This document shows positions 16,171 to 24,949 of a stretch of 64,000 nt of DNA, piece after piece. The DNA lies in the NCBI RefSeq assembly GCF_001877785.1, contig NZ_MINN01000074.1:186001-250000 (forward strand), in the 5' to 3' direction. Each line of letters begins with the position of its first letter. Position 1 is the stretch's first letter. Source of the DNA: Rossellomorea aquimaris (GTDB lineage Bacteria; Bacillota; Bacilli; Bacillales; Bacillaceae_B). Under the pieces are notes generated by a model. That model was not told the DNA's origin and searched no databases. It saw only the letters and a list, made by a program, of their open reading frames with translations. Position numbers and translations under genes: made by a program.

Positions 16171-17310
16171 TTGGATAAAATCAAAAAGTTATTCATACCC
16201 GAAAATGCAAGAGTCATCGTCATATCAGATATTCACGGTGAACTGGAGCTTTTCAAACAATTATTGGATAAGGTGGATTTCGACTCAGGAGATTATTTGA
16301 TCATAAACGGTGATCTTTGTGAAAAAGGCAGCAACAGTGACGGTGTGGTGAGATTTGTCATGGAGCTGGAGGCTCAATACCCAAATGTACATGTCACTGA
16401 AGGCAACTGCGACACACTGGTTGAAGATCTAGTGGAAGAAAACCCTGAACTCCTGAGATATTTACAAACGAGACAACACTCGATCCTGAATGAATGGCTC
16501 GATAAAATAGGTTTTGTCATCGGCGAGGATACGTCAGTCGGAGAAATCAAAGAAAGGTTGACCTGCCATTTTTCAAAAGAAATTAACTGGCTGCTTCAAT
16601 TGCCGACTGCAATTGAAGCGGATGACTATATCTTCGTTCACGCCGGTCTTGAGGATCGTGTCGATTGGAAGGAAACAGAACGGTTGAAAGCCATAACATT
16701 TCGTTCATTCCTTCATCACACGCATAATGCGGGCGAACATGTGATCGTCGGCCACTGGCCGGTCGTCAACTACTCTTCCGATATATCGTCACACAAACCA
16801 ATCATCGATGAAGGCAAAAAAATGATCGCGATTGATGGTGGAAACATCATTAAAAAAACCGGTCAGCTCAATGCCCTGATTATTGATCGTTTAAATAAAA
16901 AGGATTCGATCGCATATACCTATACCGATTCATTCCCGCAATTTGAAGTTTTAGAGGATTTTCATGCTGATGCACAATTAACGGGTGCAATCTCCTATCC
17001 ATCCTATGAACTCGTCCCCATCAAAGCTGGGCAACACTTCACTTTATGTGAACAGGTCGAAACAATAAACAAGTTATATGTGAAAAATGAATATTTTTAT
17101 CAAGGAGAAGATGGCAGTACATATGCCAAAAACGATGTATCCTGTGCTCAAATCTCAGTGGAAAAAGGAGACATCGTTTCACTTATTGACGATAACTGCA
17201 GCGGGTACGATTTAATTAAGAAGAATGGGGTTATTGGATGGATCGGAAAAGGGATCCTTGCATCCCATGACTCTTCACATAAAAAATCGAATTCCCTTCT
17301 GAACAAGTAA
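16171..17310 (+). CDS. Calcineurin-like metallophosphoesterase with C-terminal SH3-like region
   Basis: 379 residues. Phosphoesterase motifs are in order: SDIHGE (about 18-23), INGDLCEKG (about 45), EGNCDTL (about 76-82), FVHAGLED (about 155) and VGHWPV (about 193). The usual GNH(D/E) has Cys in place of His, so the general acid is altered. Residues about 270-370 form a separate region with SYELVPIKAGQHFTLC and GVIGWIGKG that looks SH3-like. The TTG start has GAGAGGTG upstream. Related proteins are annotated as serine/threonine phosphatases or Ap4A hydrolases. Cytosolic. Confidence 0.7.
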   Translation: MDKIKKLFIPENARVIVISDIHGELELFKQLLDKVDFDSGDYLIINGDLCEKGSNSDGVVRFVMELEAQYPNVHVTEGNCDTLVEDLVEENPELLRYLQTRQHSILNEWLDKIGFVIGEDTSVGEIKERLTCHFSKEINWLLQLPTAIEADDYIFVHAGLEDRVDWKETERLKAITFRSFLHHTHNAGEHVIVGHWPVVNYSSDISSHKPIIDEGKKMIAIDGGNIIKKTGQLNALIIDRLNKKDSIAYTYTDSFPQFEVLEDFHADAQLTGAISYPSYELVPIKAGQHFTLCEQVETINKLYVKNEYFYQGEDGSTYAKNDVSCAQISVEKGDIVSLIDDNCSGYDLIKKNGVIGWIGKGILASHDSSHKKSNSLLNK

Positions 17311-17449
17311 GAAGCACCTGTTTAAGATCAAAATTTGGAAAAAGAGGATGAACATCCCTGGTTGGATATGGTAACATAGACTCACGGAATTTATTTTCTA
17401 ACAATTTTGTCATTTTAAAGCGGCATAAGTATTGAAGGGGGATGTGGAA

Positions 17450-19510
17450 ATGATCCCGGCGAACGGAAAAACAGATCCATTCCTGATCAGTAAGATCAGG
17501 CAAAAAGATATGGAATCCACCCTTGATTGGTTTGAACAGTATCAGAATTCATTTTATACGATTGGCTGGATGTATCTGAGGGACCAGAAGCAAGTGGAGG
17601 AGCTATTTTACAGAGCTATTAAAAAAATACATCAAGAACTGCCGAATTATAAAAGAAAGAGTCCCTTTGATATCTGGACTTCTTCGATTTTTATCCAGGT
17701 TTGCCGTGAGCTTTCAGAAGCGTTTCAACCGAGCCAGCCTGAGGAGGATATATTTGACGCACTGCAAAAACTTTCAGCAAAAGATAAAGAAGCCATCGGG
17801 GTCGTATACCTAATGGGATATTCCATTGAGGAAGCGGCGCAGATACTCCATGCTGACATTGGGGCAATAATAGAACGCCTATTTTCAGGAATCCAGTTAT
17901 TGAAAAAGGAACTGGGCTATCACGGGAACTTTAACGGCTGTCCCGAATATAAACTGTACTACATAGATTACTTGGAAAAAAACCTTGACCGCCCGCGAAA
18001 AGTTGATTTTGAAATTCATACATACAATTGTCATGGCTGCCAAGAGGAACTCGCTTCATTCCAGGATATCATGCTGACCATAAAGGGGACTGCAGAAGAG
18101 GTGAATGTGCCCGGCGGTATATTAATGAAAGTAAAAGCAAGGCTTGAGAAAGAGGAAAACATCAGGCTGAAAAAGAAAAAGAAGCGTATAAAAATCGGAG
18201 TGTCATTTGCTGCCGTGTTTACATTGCTGCTGTGCACCGGTTTAGTCACCGGCACCTTCAGCAGCCTCTATTACTCCTGGACAGAAGATAACGAAGAGCT
18301 CCGCGCATATCTGCAGAATGATTTTGGTGAACGGCTTGATTTGGAAGCGGAAAGTGACAGTGTGAAAATAAAAATAAAAAGTGTAATCGCGGACGACGTG
18401 CAGACACTGGTTTTTTATGAAATCCAAGATACAAAAGAAGACAATCGATATATGCTGAATCTGCATGACGGCGTGAACGTTGAGAACGAATATGAAATCA
18501 TGGATCGATCCGCACAGCAAAGATTCTCACCTCCATTCCCGCCTGCGGATTTTGATAAAAATGAAAAGAATATATTCGAAGGGAAACTGAGTCTGCTTCC
18601 GCTGAAAGATGAAAGCGGGACAATCAAATTGAATATTAACAGGCTGCAGAAATTGATGGTCGATCCTGAGAATACGGATGAAATTAATCCATGGGCTTAT
18701 GAGGAAATGGAATTCTCAGAGGGAGTATGGAAATTTGAAATCCCTGTGAAGAAGAATCCTTCACGAGAATATGCGTTGGATAACGAAACGAAAATCGAGG
18801 GCCTGCCAGTCCGTTTTGAAAAGCTTACAATTGCCCCGACTGCAACGATCCTCCAGTATAGCTTCAAGAATCTGGACGGTGATAAGCGAATTGAAATGCT
18901 TAATTTCGAACTCCTTGAAGCAGGAAGTGAAAAATTGAAAGCAGACTTATACGGCAGTTCATTTGTGGACAATCCAGGAAATATTGAATGGAATACCTTT
19001 CAGGCACATTTTGATCCACTATTCGGACAGGCGCCAGAAGAAGTCAATGTGAAATTCGGTTCGATTCATCTGGCAGTCCAGGATGAAAAATCGATAGAAT
19101 TGGAGTCTTCGAAACCATATCCACAAACATTTGACTACCTGGGAAGTACCATTTCAATTGATAAAGTGGAAGTGGGATTGCCGACAAAAGTAGTAATCAG
19201 TAATCATGATCTCATGAACCGTGAATATGAATCGCTTCAACTCCACGTCACAGGACAGGAAGAATATGAAAATGTCTCTATGGGGATGGAATCAGAGGGA
19301 GTCCTTGTGGATAAAAACGGTAAGGAATACGATCCCATGGAACTGAGCTATCCTTTCGAAGAAATCGAGCAGCCCCGGTACTTTGAAACTGTTCAAAGTT
19401 TCCAACTTTTCAATGACACCTCACGGGAAGAAGTCATCCCAAAAACGCTTGATATTGAAGGATACACGACAACGAAATATTTGGATGAAATGGTGAAGAT
19501 TGAGTTGTGA
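17450..19510 (+). CDS. ECF-sigma-like / anti-sigma fusion with DUF4179-type ectodomain
   Basis: 686 residues. The ATG at 17450 fits GAAGGGGG at 17434-17440; the upstream TTG does not. Residues about 10-85 look like sigma region 2 and about 98-155 like region 4 (LSAKDKEAIGVVYLMGYSIE with a helix-turn-helix). A zinc-finger-like HTYNCHGCQEE follows (about 192). A lysine-rich stretch then leads to one membrane helix (about 247-268). The outer part, about 400 residues, resembles the DUF4179/DUF5643 proteins of Bacillus anti-sigma factors. A sigma factor and its membrane anti-sigma in one chain would need cleavage or act locally. The sigma part is diverged and may be degenerate. Confidence 0.65.
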   Translation: MIPANGKTDPFLISKIRQKDMESTLDWFEQYQNSFYTIGWMYLRDQKQVEELFYRAIKKIHQELPNYKRKSPFDIWTSSIFIQVCRELSEAFQPSQPEEDIFDALQKLSAKDKEAIGVVYLMGYSIEEAAQILHADIGAIIERLFSGIQLLKKELGYHGNFNGCPEYKLYYIDYLEKNLDRPRKVDFEIHTYNCHGCQEELASFQDIMLTIKGTAEEVNVPGGILMKVKARLEKEENIRLKKKKKRIKIGVSFAAVFTLLLCTGLVTGTFSSLYYSWTEDNEELRAYLQNDFGERLDLEAESDSVKIKIKSVIADDVQTLVFYEIQDTKEDNRYMLNLHDGVNVENEYEIMDRSAQQRFSPPFPPADFDKNEKNIFEGKLSLLPLKDESGTIKLNINRLQKLMVDPENTDEINPWAYEEMEFSEGVWKFEIPVKKNPSREYALDNETKIEGLPVRFEKLTIAPTATILQYSFKNLDGDKRIEMLNFELLEAGSEKLKADLYGSSFVDNPGNIEWNTFQAHFDPLFGQAPEEVNVKFGSIHLAVQDEKSIELESSKPYPQTFDYLGSTISIDKVEVGLPTKVVISNHDLMNREYESLQLHVTGQEEYENVSMGMESEGVLVDKNGKEYDPMELSYPFEEIEQPRYFETVQSFQLFNDTSREEVIPKTLDIEGYTTTKYLDEMVKIEL

Positions 19511-19517
19511 CTTAGAG

Positions 19518-19544
19518 GTCTGTCCAATAGGGCAGGCTTTTTTT
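19518..19544 (+). terminator. Terminator after the sigma/anti-sigma fusion gene
   Basis: GTCTGTCC (19518-19525) pairs, with two G-U pairs, to GGGCAGGC (19530-19537), followed by seven T. Confidence 0.8.
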
Positions 19545-19666
19545 ATTGGGAAACCAGTTCCATTTTTGCGAATATTGATGTTGAGGAGAAAAAGACATTC
19601 AAATCAGGGTCTTTAGGTTATCCAAACAATGATAAAATGGGGATGAAGACTTAAGGAGGTTCCATT

Positions 19667-20395
19667 TTGACAGGCGTATTTATTTTTATTCTTATCATTT
19701 TCATCGCTTCCACCCTTCAGACAAGCACAGGTTTTGGGTTCTCCATCATGGCCACTCCTTTTTTACTCCTGCTTTTCCAACCTGCTGAAGCGATCCAGAT
19801 CAATCTCATTCTATCGCTGCTCATTTCAATCGCTCTTATATGGAAAATCAGGGAGTCCATAAATTATGAGTTAATGAGGAAACTTATTGCAGGGAGTCTG
19901 GCAGGCGTTCCGGCCGGGTTACTTATTTTTAAGTCGATTGACGACCTTACCACGTTCAACATTGTTGTCAGTATCATCCTGCTGGTTCTGACTCTTTTAC
20001 TTATCTTGAGGTTCAGGATCAATCGGACACCACTCCGGGATTACCTGATAGGGGGTATTTCAGGCATTCTGACGACAAGTATCGGAATGCCCGGCCCTCC
20101 GCTGCTGCTGTATTTTACGGGGACAGATACGAAAAAGGAAGTGTTGCGTTCCACCACACTGGCATTTTATCTCTTCATTTATCTTATCAGTCTGATAACC
20201 CAGCTTATATTTACAGGTACCGATTCAGTTATATGGAAATCAAGTTTGTATGCCATCCCTGTTGTGTTCCTCGGCCTGCTGGCCGGCCAATATCTTTTTA
20301 ACTGGGTCAACCAGCGGATTTTCACGATTTTCACTTATTTTCTGTTAACTTTCACTGGTTTGTATTTACTCATCAATAGTATATTCTTCAGATAA
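19667..20395 (+). CDS. TauE/SafE-family permease
   Basis: 242 residues, about eight hydrophobic segments. The N-terminal ASTLQTSTGFGFSIMATP and the mid-protein GILTTSIGMPGPPLLLYFTG are the two glycine-rich repeats of the TauE/SafE (DUF81) family, which exports or imports sulfite, sulfoacetate or other small anions. The TTG start has AAGGAGG seven bases upstream. It stands alone; substrate unknown. Confidence 0.8.
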   Translation: MTGVFIFILIIFIASTLQTSTGFGFSIMATPFLLLLFQPAEAIQINLILSLLISIALIWKIRESINYELMRKLIAGSLAGVPAGLLIFKSIDDLTTFNIVVSIILLVLTLLLILRFRINRTPLRDYLIGGISGILTTSIGMPGPPLLLYFTGTDTKKEVLRSTTLAFYLFIYLISLITQLIFTGTDSVIWKSSLYAIPVVFLGLLAGQYLFNWVNQRIFTIFTYFLLTFTGLYLLINSIFFR

Positions 20396-20496
20396 TATAA
20401 AGTATGGATATAAGTGATTTGGAATGAATTTTCTCTCTATGGAAATTAGTCGGTAATTAGATTAAATGTTGATTCCATTTTAGTTCTTTCCAGCGG

Positions 20497-20736
20497 TTAA
20501 TTGGAGTGCAAGACGAAGACTCCTGCGGGAAGAGTAGCTTATTAGAAAAGCGTAAGGGCTTTGCTCAGAGGCTGTGGCATAATGCGAATCGGCCACGAAG
20601 GCGCTCTTTTGCCTTCTTGGACGGTTTGACTTATGACATGTGCCTCTAGGCGAGCCGCCTACGCTTTTCTTCCCGCAGGCTTGCCGAGGAGGCTCACGTG
20701 CTACCCGCGGAAAGCGAAGTCTTGCACGGAAATCAA
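20497..20736. repeat. 240-bp nested palindromic repeat element
   Basis: The stretch 20396-21021 has no supported gene. It holds a large imperfect palindrome with ends TTAATTGGAGTGCAAGAC (20497-20514) and the inverse of TTGATTTCCGTGCAAGAC (20719-20736). Inner arms include CTCCTGCGGGAAG/CTTCCCGCAGG and GAAAAGCGTAAGG/CCTACGCTTTTC. Inside it a second palindrome spans 20567-20647 (AGAGGC to GCCTCT, with GAAGGC...GCCTTC at its tip). The outer sequence is of the type found dispersed in many Bacillus genomes. No transposase is encoded. Confidence 0.75.
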
Positions 20737-21021
20737 TAGCGTGATCAGAGTCCGTTATAAAATGCCGGACTTAGGCACTGTTTGTCTTTCTATTACATTC
20801 CAGATTCAACATCGAAGCAAGTTTAGTAGAAAATATGTCATAAACAGAGTAAAAAAGCACTTCTTTTTTGGGGAGGCCGGGTGTAAAATTAAAACAAATT
20901 ATGTGTGAAATTTACATCTGAAGATATCCGAATATGTTGTTGACCTTGTTATCACAGCCTGCCGGACGACAAGTTTTCTTGGAGTATTCGGAATATTAAA
21001 AAATGAAGAGGTTGAGGAAAA

Positions 21022-21681
21022 TTGATTATTGAATCAAAGGAAATGCAGATTAAGGAACAAAGTATCTTTCATCATCCAGGGAATAAAATCATCACGGATG
21101 ATCGCGAGATAAAAATCATCGCCAGAATGGAAGAACCCTGTATCGTGGTTTTGGCAGATGTACTGAGCAATGAAGAATGCGATGCGCTCATCCAGCTTTC
21201 TAAAGAGCGCATGAACCGGTCCAAGATTGGAAATAAACGCAGTGTGGACGATCTTCGCACCAGCAGCAGCATGTTTTTTGAAGAGGCTGAAAATGAACTG
21301 GTAGCGAAAGTTGAGAAGAGGGTTTCTCAAATCATGAGCATTCCGGTTGAACATGGTGAGGGGCTTCAAATATTGAATTATAAAATCGGGCAGGAGTACA
21401 AAGCGCACTTCGACTTCTTCAGGTCGGCACAAAATAAACCTGTAACCAACCCCCGAATCAGTACGCTTGTCATGTACCTTAATGACGTGGAAGAAGGCGG
21501 GGAAACTTATTTTCCTAAATTGAATTTTTCTGTATCCCCTCAAAAGGGTATGGCCGTTTATTTTGAGTATTTCTATGACAACCAGGAGCTGAATGAACTC
21601 ACCCTTCATGGCGGCGGCCCGGTAATCACAGGCGACAAATGGGCAGCTACGCAATGGATGAGAAGAAAAGTGTACAGATAG
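21022..21681 (+). CDS. 2OG-Fe(II) oxygenase, prolyl 4-hydroxylase type
   Basis: 219 residues. AHFDFF gives the iron-binding H-x-D (about 128-130). The distal histidine is in LTLHGGGPV (about 195) and the 2-oxoglutarate lysine in GDKWAATQW (about 205). The central block ISTLVMYLNDVEEGGETYFP is nearly identical to Bacillus anthracis-type prolyl 4-hydroxylase, as is the 219-residue length. It hydroxylates proline in a peptide or protein, using oxygen and 2-oxoglutarate, in the cytosol. The TTG start at 21022 is supported by GAGGTTGAGG; ATG at 21043 is possible. A terminator follows. Confidence 0.88.
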   Translation: MIIESKEMQIKEQSIFHHPGNKIITDDREIKIIARMEEPCIVVLADVLSNEECDALIQLSKERMNRSKIGNKRSVDDLRTSSSMFFEEAENELVAKVEKRVSQIMSIPVEHGEGLQILNYKIGQEYKAHFDFFRSAQNKPVTNPRISTLVMYLNDVEEGGETYFPKLNFSVSPQKGMAVYFEYFYDNQELNELTLHGGGPVITGDKWAATQWMRRKVYR

Positions 21682-21689
21682 AGAGAAGA

Positions 21690-21717
21690 AAGCTCTTCCA
21701 ATATGGAGGGCTTTTTT
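21690..21717 (+). terminator. Terminator after the prolyl hydroxylase gene
   Basis: AAGCTCTTC (21690-21698) pairs with GGAGGGCTT (21705-21713), using two G-U pairs, followed by T5. Confidence 0.7.
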
Positions 21718-21853
21718 CATTATCTTTTTTTGAGTAGAAAGTGAGTTGATCACCCCGCTAGTTCATGTGAAATGATAAAAAATGGAGGGAATGGGGTCCT
21801 GGAAATAGAATTACAATTAAATATGCGCTCAAAATTGAAAGGGATGAATCATT

Positions 21854-22611
21854 ATGAAATTGACGAGGGATACCCAATATATTCGAGGTATATCTCTAAA
21901 GGAAGACCGTATTCCCTCTTATAACGAATTCCCGTTTTGTCTGCCCGTCATGAAAAATTTCAGTGAGTTGATTTTCCATCCGAATGTCACCTATATCATA
22001 GGTGAAAATGGCATGGGGAGTCTACTCTTCTTGAAGGCATCGCCATTGCATTGGGCTTTAACCCAGAGGGGGGAACGCTGAATTTTAATTTCTCCAGCTA
22101 TGATTCCCACTCTGATCTGCATGAGTATCTGCGGATCGTTAAAGGAGTTGAACGGGCAAAGGACAGTTTCTTTTTTAGGGCAGAATCATTCTATAATGTC
22201 GCTTCAAATATAGAAGAAATGGACAGGGAACCATTACCTGTGGCAAAAGTGATCGACTCTTTCGGAGGTAAATCGCTTCATGAGCAGTCGCATGGTGAAT
22301 CATTTTTCGCAGCTTTCACAGAGCGTTTTCGCGGACAGGGACTTTACATACTGGATGAACCGGAAGCAGCGTTATCACCTCTTCGCCAGCTGTCGATGCT
22401 TGCACGTATAAATGAGCTGGTCCAGCAGGGGTCCCAACTCATTATTTCGACTCACTCCCCCATCGTAATGGCATACCCTGATTCCAAAATCGTTGAATTA
22501 AGCGAGTCAGGGATGACAGAATTAAGCCTTGAAAATACGGGTCATTATAAAATGATGAAGCAATTTTTCGATGACCGGGAAAGACTGCTGGTTCACTTGT
22601 TTAAAGAGTGA
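21854..22611 (+). pseudogene. AAA-type ATPase, frameshifted in Walker A
   Basis: Two overlapping frames together make one ABC/AAA ATPase of about 250 residues. The first frame has MKLTRDTQYIRGISLKEDR and then VTYIIGENGMG. The second has ALGFNPEGGTLNFNF, SLHEQSHGESFFAAF (signature-like), LYILDEPEAALSP (Walker B) and IISTHSPIVMAYP. The break is at 22013-22020, where ATGGGG-AGTCTACTC should read GGG AAG TCT ACT for GKST. One missing A removes the Walker A lysine and shifts the frame. Either a true knockout or a sequencing error in an A-run. Confidence 0.8.
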
Positions 22612-22705
22612 TGGTTGTCTTGTTACACCATGTAATAATTGAATATGACCATATTTTTGAAGACCGCCGCAACGAAAATGACTTAATAATATGAGGAGAC
22701 TGCCA

Positions 22706-23167
22706 ATGTATCAATATTATAATGGTTTGATTATACGTGAGGGAACAATTGGTGTACCTGCAGATGCCGTTGAAGGCCTGTTTAAAGAAGCAGGATGGGT
22801 GCGAACAACACCACGCTGGCAAAAAGAGAAATTCACATTGATCTTTGAGAATTCTACCTGGGCGTTCACAGTATGGGATGGGAATGAAATGATCGGGATG
22901 GTAAGGGTGATATCCGACAGGATTATGGCTGCCAATATAATGGATCTTGTTGTCTCCACCGATTACAGGGGAAGGGGAATCGGAAAGAAGCTGGTTGAAC
23001 TCTGCGTCGGGAAGCTTCCTCACGGTGACTGGTTTGCTCATACATCCGCAGATAATTTTACATTTTATAAAAAGTGCGGGTTTGAAGTAAAGGATTTATC
23101 GGAAAACGGAACATGCAGTTATTACGGATATATAAAAGCCCGGAAAGAGGGACATCGCATGACATGA
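22706..23167 (+). CDS. GNAT-family N-acetyltransferase
   Basis: 153 residues. The ATG at 22706 has GAGGAG at 22693; the ATG at 22691 lacks a site. LVVSTDYRGRGIGKKLVEL (about 85-103) is the acetyl-CoA loop and FYKKCGFEVKD the end block. Similar Bacillus proteins are generic GNATs. It follows the broken ATPase by about 95 bases and precedes a NIPSNAP pseudogene. Confidence 0.8.
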   Translation: MYQYYNGLIIREGTIGVPADAVEGLFKEAGWVRTTPRWQKEKFTLIFENSTWAFTVWDGNEMIGMVRVISDRIMAANIMDLVVSTDYRGRGIGKKLVELCVGKLPHGDWFAHTSADNFTFYKKCGFEVKDLSENGTCSYYGYIKARKEGHRMT

Positions 23168-23185
23168 TAAAAAGAGGCACACGGA

Positions 23186-23485
23186 ATGAGTTATGGGAGA
23201 AAAGTATATTAACTGGAATCAGGAATAGTGAATGAATTCAATCAGCACTTCAACGAATCCCTCCTTCCTGCCCATTAGAAGCATGGAGCTAGATTGATTG
23301 GCCGGTGGAAGACCTCCTCAGATGGAGAAGCAGTTGAAATCTTCGCTATTTTGGAGTACGACAGCTATGAAGATTAAGAAATAATTGAAGGGGAAGTCAG
23401 AAGTGACGGGCCGCATATAAGTGAGTTCAGGAGTGATTTGCTAAAATGGGAGGGAGAGAGAAACTTAAAGAGTCTTTCTTTATAA
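23186..23485 (+). pseudogene. NIPSNAP-family protein with three in-frame stops
   Basis: A single open frame of 99 codons is interrupted by TAA at 23210, TAG at 23276 and TAA at 23375, with no frameshift. Between stops it reads MSYGRKVY, LESGIVNEFNQHFNESLLPA, KHGARLIGRWKTSSDGEAVE, IFAILEYDSYED and EIIEGEVRSDG, the pattern of the roughly 100-residue NIPSNAP proteins of Bacillus. Each stop could come from a glutamine codon by one C-to-T change. Probably a decayed gene. Confidence 0.75.
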
Positions 23486-23671
23486 ACGACCAGGACTTTT
23501 TTGATCAACATTAGCTAATGAAAGTCCCATCAGATAAATAGGATGAACAACTCTAGCATCGTGCAGATCAGCATCTATAAAAATATTAACCAAGGCGGAA
23601 TGAATTCCGGTTACTTCACCGGTATTCAAATCACCTTGGTTTTTTGTGCATAGCCGTGACCTTTTGTACAA
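23480..23671 (-). other. Possible small protein or gene fragment
   Basis: An open minus-strand frame ending at 23480 gives a protein-like sequence: GDLNTGEVTGIHSALVNIF, DADLHDARVVHPIYLMG, LSLANVDQKSPGRL. Its composition looks like real coding sequence, but no good start or ribosome site is seen upstream (TTG at 23671). It could be the 3' remnant of a gene or a small protein with an unusual start. I do not recognise a family. Confidence 0.3.
23588..23645 (+). terminator. Possible terminator upstream of the amidase gene
   Basis: AACCAAGG (23588-23595) pairs with CCTTGGTT (23634-23641), followed by T4; an inner CCGG-TTACTT-CACCGG hairpin sits in the loop. On the plus strand it could end transcription from the upstream GNAT/NIPSNAP unit, or act as a leader element for the amidase. 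Confidence 0.45.
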
Positions 23672-23710
23672 GCTGTGAATATTTTACTAGTAGAAGGGGT
23701 GATAGATTTA

Positions 23711-24877
23711 ATGGCTAAAGCTAGTGATTATTTAATAGCATTGGACGACGGTCACGGGCTTGGAACAGCAGGAAAACGTACGCCATATATTCCTTCCGTA
23801 GGGAGGCAGATACGGGAAAATGAATTTAATGAGAAAGTAACGCTCTTTTTGAAAACAGAATTAGAGAGATGTGGTTTCAGGACCCTTTTAACAGCTCCGA
23901 CGGATGGGGATACTCCGCTGATGGATAGGACGGAGCTTGCCAATTCCAGGGGCGCGGATGCGCTGATTTCCAACCACTTCAATGCGTTCGACGGGAAATT
24001 TGACGGTCCAGGCAAAGACCCTGAAGGACATTCAATTCATGTTTATTTCAATGATGTGAATGACAGGAGGCTGGCAGAAAGCATTGCAAAATATCTGAAG
24101 CAGGGAACGAAGCAAGTATTCCGCGGAATCATTGAGCAGAACCTTCATATGACAAGGGAATTCAATAAAGCAGCTGTACTTGTAGAGAATGGATTTATGG
24201 ATAATGAGAAAGAAGCGCTGCTCATGATCAATGAAGATTTTCAGCGTGAAACAGCGAAAGAGCAGGCAAGAGGAGTTTGTGATTTCTTTGGGGTTCCTTA
24301 TGTGGACGAAAAACCTGGAGGCGGGGTTAAACCTCCGGAATCAGGTACTGGCGGTGTTTCACCTGATTATATCGGTAAACGTGTAGAAAGTATTTACAGA
24401 GGATCTGAAGGGCTGGACTTTTACAGCAGGCCGACTTTCAATGATGCATACAAGGCAGGGACGTTAAAGTTTCAATACGGATTCCCGGTGATTCTCCGCA
24501 AATTAAGGGTCGAGGGTGCCTATATGTATGAAGTGAAAAATTCGCGCGGCCACGTGTATTATGTCACGGCTGCCCCTAAATTTGTAAAAGTAGAGGGTTC
24601 GGGCGGAGGAACGAAGCCGCCATCAAATCCGGGTCCTTCCCCAGGTCCGGTCGCGATTGGTGAAATCAGGATCATGGGTGTAGCGCAAGCGGCCATCATC
24701 CAAGACCGCCCTGACAGATTGAATTCCAAGAACATCGGCACCATAGCAAGAGGCCGGACCATACCGGTAACAGGGTCGGTCAGGGGGAAGAACAGCAGTT
24801 CAGGCTATTGGGAAGTCATCTACAATGGCAAAAGAGCATATGTAACAGGTGATTACGGAAGGTATACCGCCTATTAA
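23711..24877 (+). CDS. N-acetylmuramoyl-L-alanine amidase (Amidase_3) with SH3-type repeats
   Basis: 388 residues. The ATG at 23711 has AGAAGGGGTG upstream. The zinc amidase domain is about 1-200: IALDDGHG (His15), NEFNEKV (Glu about 38), ISNHFNA (His about 90) and LVENGFMDN (catalytic Glu about 160). Two glycine/proline-rich linkers then separate two SH3-like wall-binding regions (about 220-300 and 318-388, ending GYWEVIYNGKRAYVTGDYG). There is no signal peptide, so it resembles a phage endolysin, which is released by a holin or by lysis of the mother cell. No holin is nearby; a mother-cell lytic or domesticated phage enzyme is possible. Confidence 0.85.
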   Translation: MAKASDYLIALDDGHGLGTAGKRTPYIPSVGRQIRENEFNEKVTLFLKTELERCGFRTLLTAPTDGDTPLMDRTELANSRGADALISNHFNAFDGKFDGPGKDPEGHSIHVYFNDVNDRRLAESIAKYLKQGTKQVFRGIIEQNLHMTREFNKAAVLVENGFMDNEKEALLMINEDFQRETAKEQARGVCDFFGVPYVDEKPGGGVKPPESGTGGVSPDYIGKRVESIYRGSEGLDFYSRPTFNDAYKAGTLKFQYGFPVILRKLRVEGAYMYEVKNSRGHVYYVTAAPKFVKVEGSGGGTKPPSNPGPSPGPVAIGEIRIMGVAQAAIIQDRPDRLNSKNIGTIARGRTIPVTGSVRGKNSSSGYWEVIYNGKRAYVTGDYGRYTAY

Positions 24878-24887
24878 TAAAAATAAC

Positions 24888-24936
24888 AACCGGCCTTAAA
24901 TGCAATGAAAATGTTGCATTCATGGCCGGTTTTTTT
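24888..24936 (+). terminator. Terminator of the amidase gene
   Basis: AACCGGCC (24888-24895) pairs with GGCCGGTT (24924-24931), enclosing an inner AATGCAA/TTGCATT helix, followed by a T-run. Confidence 0.85.
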
Positions 24937-24949
24937 ATTGAATCTCACT

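Noticed and set aside
20633-20908. 91-codon frame across the palindromic repeat
   Set aside because: Lies within repeat DNA and has no ribosome site or family features.
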